Below, in pieces: positions 12,958-14,778 of a stretch of DNA of 14,778 nt. The position numbers and the translations under genes are program-made. This DNA is from Oscillospiraceae bacterium (GTDB lineage Bacteria; Bacillota; Clostridia; Oscillospirales; UBA929): the NCBI GenBank assembly GCA_031271525.1, contig JAISVO010000040.1, positions 1 through 14,778 of the forward strand. The letters run 5' to 3'. Numbering within the stretch: position 1 is the stretch's first letter; each line of letters starts with the position of its first letter. Under the pieces are notes generated by a model that saw only the letters and a list, made by a program, of their open reading frames with translations, ran no database searches and had not been told where the DNA came from.

Positions 12958-14265
12958 ATGAATCCGGCTTATCAGCTGTTTTTAGAACAATTCAAGGGCA
13001 AAGAGGTCGCGATTATCGGGTTTGGCGTCAGTAACCGTCCTTTGGCGCGGCTTCTGATCGGTGCCGGCGCGAAGGTGACCGTCTGCGATAAGGACGAAAC
13101 GGTCAATCCCGAAGACTGCCCCGGCGCGGCGTTCCGGCTGGGGCCAAGCTACTTGATGAACCTGCCGGGGGAGGTCATCTTCCGCACCCCCGGGCTTCGC
13201 CCCGACCACCCGTCGCTGGAAAAAGCCCGCGCGGAAGGCAGGCGGGTGACCAGCGAAATGGAGGAGTTCTTCAAGCTCTGCCCCTGCCCGATCATCGGGG
13301 TGACGGGCAGCGACGGGAAGACGACCACAACCACCCTGATCGCTGAAATGCTTGGGGCGGCGGGTATTACGGCCCACCTCGGCGGCAACATCGGGTCGCC
13401 CCTGCTGACCCGGGCGGGGGAGATGGACGCCGGCGACTGCGCCGTCGTCGAGCTTAGCAGCTTCCAGCTGATGGACATGACCCAAAGCCCGAAGGTCGCG
13501 GTGATCACCAACATCACCCCGAACCACTTGGATTGGCACCGGGATATGGAGGAATATATCGCGGCAAAGCTTGTCCTGCTTCGCTTTCAGGGCGGCGGCG
13601 ACACGGCGGTGCTGAATGCCGACAACCCTCTGACCGAGACGCTGCGGGGCAACGGCAGGACAGAGTATTTCGGCGGCTTCCGGATCCGGGATGGGATGAT
13701 TGACGGGTTTTTACCGTTGAGCTGTATCCGTCTGCGCGGCCATTACCAAACGGAGAACCTGATGGCGGCGATGACCGCCGTCCGGGGGATGGCGCGTCCC
13801 GAAGTGATCCGTTCGGTTGCCGAGAATTTTGGCGGCGTACCGCACAGAAACGAGTTTGTCAAGGAAATTGACGGAGTGTCATATTATAACAACTCAATCG
13901 GCTCCAGCCCGGCGCGGACCGCCGCGACCCTTCGCGCCCACGACGGAAAAGTGCTGTTAATCGCCGGAGGCCGGGACAAAAACGTCCCGTTCGACGATCT
14001 GTGCGCCCTCTTCCCAAGCCATGTCAAACGCCTCTATCTCATTGGCGAATCGGCTGAAACCATTGCGGCTGCTGCGTTAGCGGTCCCCGGCGCGCCGGAC
14101 GCGATCCGCTGCGCGGACCTAGAGGACGCCGTTTTACAGGCCAAACGGGACGCGAAGCCCGGCGATACGGTGCTCCTCTCCCCCGCCTGCACGGCGTTCG
14201 ACGCCTATAAGAACTTTGAGGAGCGCGGCAAGCATTTTGTTGAAATTGTACATAAATTACGCTAA
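12958..14265 (+). CDS. murD: MurD, UDP-MurNAc-L-alanine:D-glutamate ligase
   Basis: Cytosolic ATP-dependent ligase adding D-glutamate to UDP-MurNAc-L-alanine. The start is ATG 12958, with GGGAGAGG upstream and a promoter 26 bases before it; the open frame reaching back to 12883 would cross the promoter and is rejected. The 435 residues show the N-terminal UDP-binding GFGVSNRPLA, the ATP loop GVTGSDGKTTTT (GSDGKT 117-122, K121), LGGNIGSPLL, ELSSFQL, NHLDWH, AAKL with K204 at the position of the carbamylated lysine, and the C-terminal LLSPACTAFDAYKNFEERG. The motif NNSIGSSPART replaces the enterobacterial NDSKATN and, as I recall, is usual in clostridial MurD. The gene lies about 12 kb from mraY, beside which it normally sits. 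Confidence 0.96.
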   Translation: MNPAYQLFLEQFKGKEVAIIGFGVSNRPLARLLIGAGAKVTVCDKDETVNPEDCPGAAFRLGPSYLMNLPGEVIFRTPGLRPDHPSLEKARAEGRRVTSEMEEFFKLCPCPIIGVTGSDGKTTTTTLIAEMLGAAGITAHLGGNIGSPLLTRAGEMDAGDCAVVELSSFQLMDMTQSPKVAVITNITPNHLDWHRDMEEYIAAKLVLLRFQGGGDTAVLNADNPLTETLRGNGRTEYFGGFRIRDGMIDGFLPLSCIRLRGHYQTENLMAAMTAVRGMARPEVIRSVAENFGGVPHRNEFVKEIDGVSYYNNSIGSSPARTAATLRAHDGKVLLIAGGRDKNVPFDDLCALFPSHVKRLYLIGESAETIAAAALAVPGAPDAIRCADLEDAVLQAKRDAKPGDTVLLSPACTAFDAYKNFEERGKHFVEIVHKLR

Positions 14266-14284
14266 AAAGAGGAAGAATCTCAAA

Positions 14285-14778
14285 ATGGCGGTTAAAAAAA
14301 TCACAGAGTATGAATCCGTTTCGCGTCGTGTGGCGTACGGTTTGGGGATGATGTTCCCCGAATCCCCGCCCGCCGGATACAAGAAACTGCACGGTCTGCT
14401 GGCGCTGCTGATCGACAGGCTGTATGAAACTCCGGCGCTCTTAAACCTTACTGACAGTAAGGATGAGACGTATGAGTCATGGCAGTTAAACAACATGAAA
14501 CCCGAGCTGGACAAAATATATCAGTCGGTCTGCAAATCCATCTATGAGTTTTATAAATTTCTGTACATTGCGTCTCTGCACGGTGAGATAAACGGCAAAA
14601 CTCTGACGGTTAACGGCACTTTATTAAAGGAATGCAAAGCGGTTTACAAGCCGTTTTATAAAGATATACTGACAGAAATCGGTCTAGAAGTGGATAAAGA
14701 AAAAACAGAGATACGAATCAGCGCGGAGCCGGACGTCCTGCAAAGCTTGCAAACGCTGGCGGAGAAGGTGCCGGTCAA
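14285..14778 (+). CDS. Unrecognised protein, 3' end beyond the window
   Basis: An open frame of 164 codons from ATG 14285 to the window edge with no stop, preceded by AGAGGAAG (14268-14275) nine bases upstream and 19 bases after the murD stop. The protein begins MAVKKITEYESVSRR. It is mostly helical-looking and mixed in charge, with many Lys, Glu, Leu and Tyr residues; no signal peptide, membrane span or catalytic motif is visible. Its base composition is clearly less GC-rich than murD, with A/T-ending codons common (AAA, TAT, TTA). It may be co-transcribed with murD. I do not recognise a family; the shift in composition could reflect later acquisition or weaker codon selection. Confidence 0.7.
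   Translation, partial: MAVKKITEYESVSRRVAYGLGMMFPESPPAGYKKLHGLLALLIDRLYETPALLNLTDSKDETYESWQLNNMKPELDKIYQSVCKSIYEFYKFLYIASLHGEINGKTLTVNGTLLKECKAVYKPFYKDILTEIGLEVDKEKTEIRISAEPDVLQSLQTLAEKVPV

Noticed and set aside
12645..12959. Small frames in the divergent region (104 codons minus strand; 82 codons plus strand at 12683-12931)
   Set aside because: They run across promoters and inverted repeats, have no suitable Shine-Dalgarno site and resemble no known protein.

Overview
This is a chromosomal window from a GC-rich Gram-positive bacterium, most likely a member of the Clostridia and possibly an Oscillospirales/Ruminococcaceae-type lineage. The evidence is a murA copy inside the division/cell-wall (dcw) cluster, a DivIB-type FtsQ, strong AGGAGG-like ribosome binding sites, ATGA stop-start overlaps, PadR plus HAAS/DUF1700 genes, and a MurD with the clostridial NNSIGSSP-type motif. 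The taxonomic call is inference from gene content. Almost all of the window can be explained by known families.

Region 1 (1-6520, + strand) is a dcw cluster: mraY (5' end cut by the window edge), ftsW/spoVE, murG, murA, ftsQ/divIB and ftsZ. The genes cover lipid I synthesis (MraY), lipid II synthesis (MurG), the first committed UDP-MurNAc step (MurA), septal glycan polymerisation (FtsW), the divisome scaffold (FtsQ/DivIB) and the Z-ring (FtsZ). murD is missing from its usual place between mraY and ftsW, and neither ftsA nor murB/murC lies between murG and ftsZ. A perfect 11-bp hairpin sits between murA and ftsQ. A near-consensus promoter for ftsZ starts inside the last codons of ftsQ.

Region 2 (6521-8895, + strand) begins with two GC-rich hairpins after ftsZ. 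A translationally coupled pair follows: a Gfo/Idh/MocA NAD(P)-dependent sugar oxidoreductase and a galactokinase-family GHMP kinase whose sugar-binding motif is altered (GNHTD instead of GEHTD).

Region 3 (8896-11519, + strand) is a PMCA-like P-type Ca2+ ATPase with a TTG start and an internal 7-bp tandem repeat.

Region 4 (11530-12957) holds a minus-strand, translationally coupled pair: a six-TM HAAS/DUF1700 protein followed by a PadR regulator. It is driven by a good sigma-A promoter whose -10 lies in an inverted repeat, a candidate PadR operator. A 325-base intergenic region with inverted repeats separates this promoter from the divergent, extended -10 promoter of murD.

Region 5 (12958-14778, + strand) contains the displaced murD and then the start of an unrecognised, less GC-rich gene cut by the right edge.

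No rRNA, tRNA, CRISPR array, transposase or phage gene was seen. I found no convincing new multi-gene system. The observations most worth a second look are the displaced murD, the altered sugar kinase paired with the oxidoreductase, the heptamer repeat in the ATPase, the possible mobile hairpins in the dcw cluster, and the PadR operator candidate.
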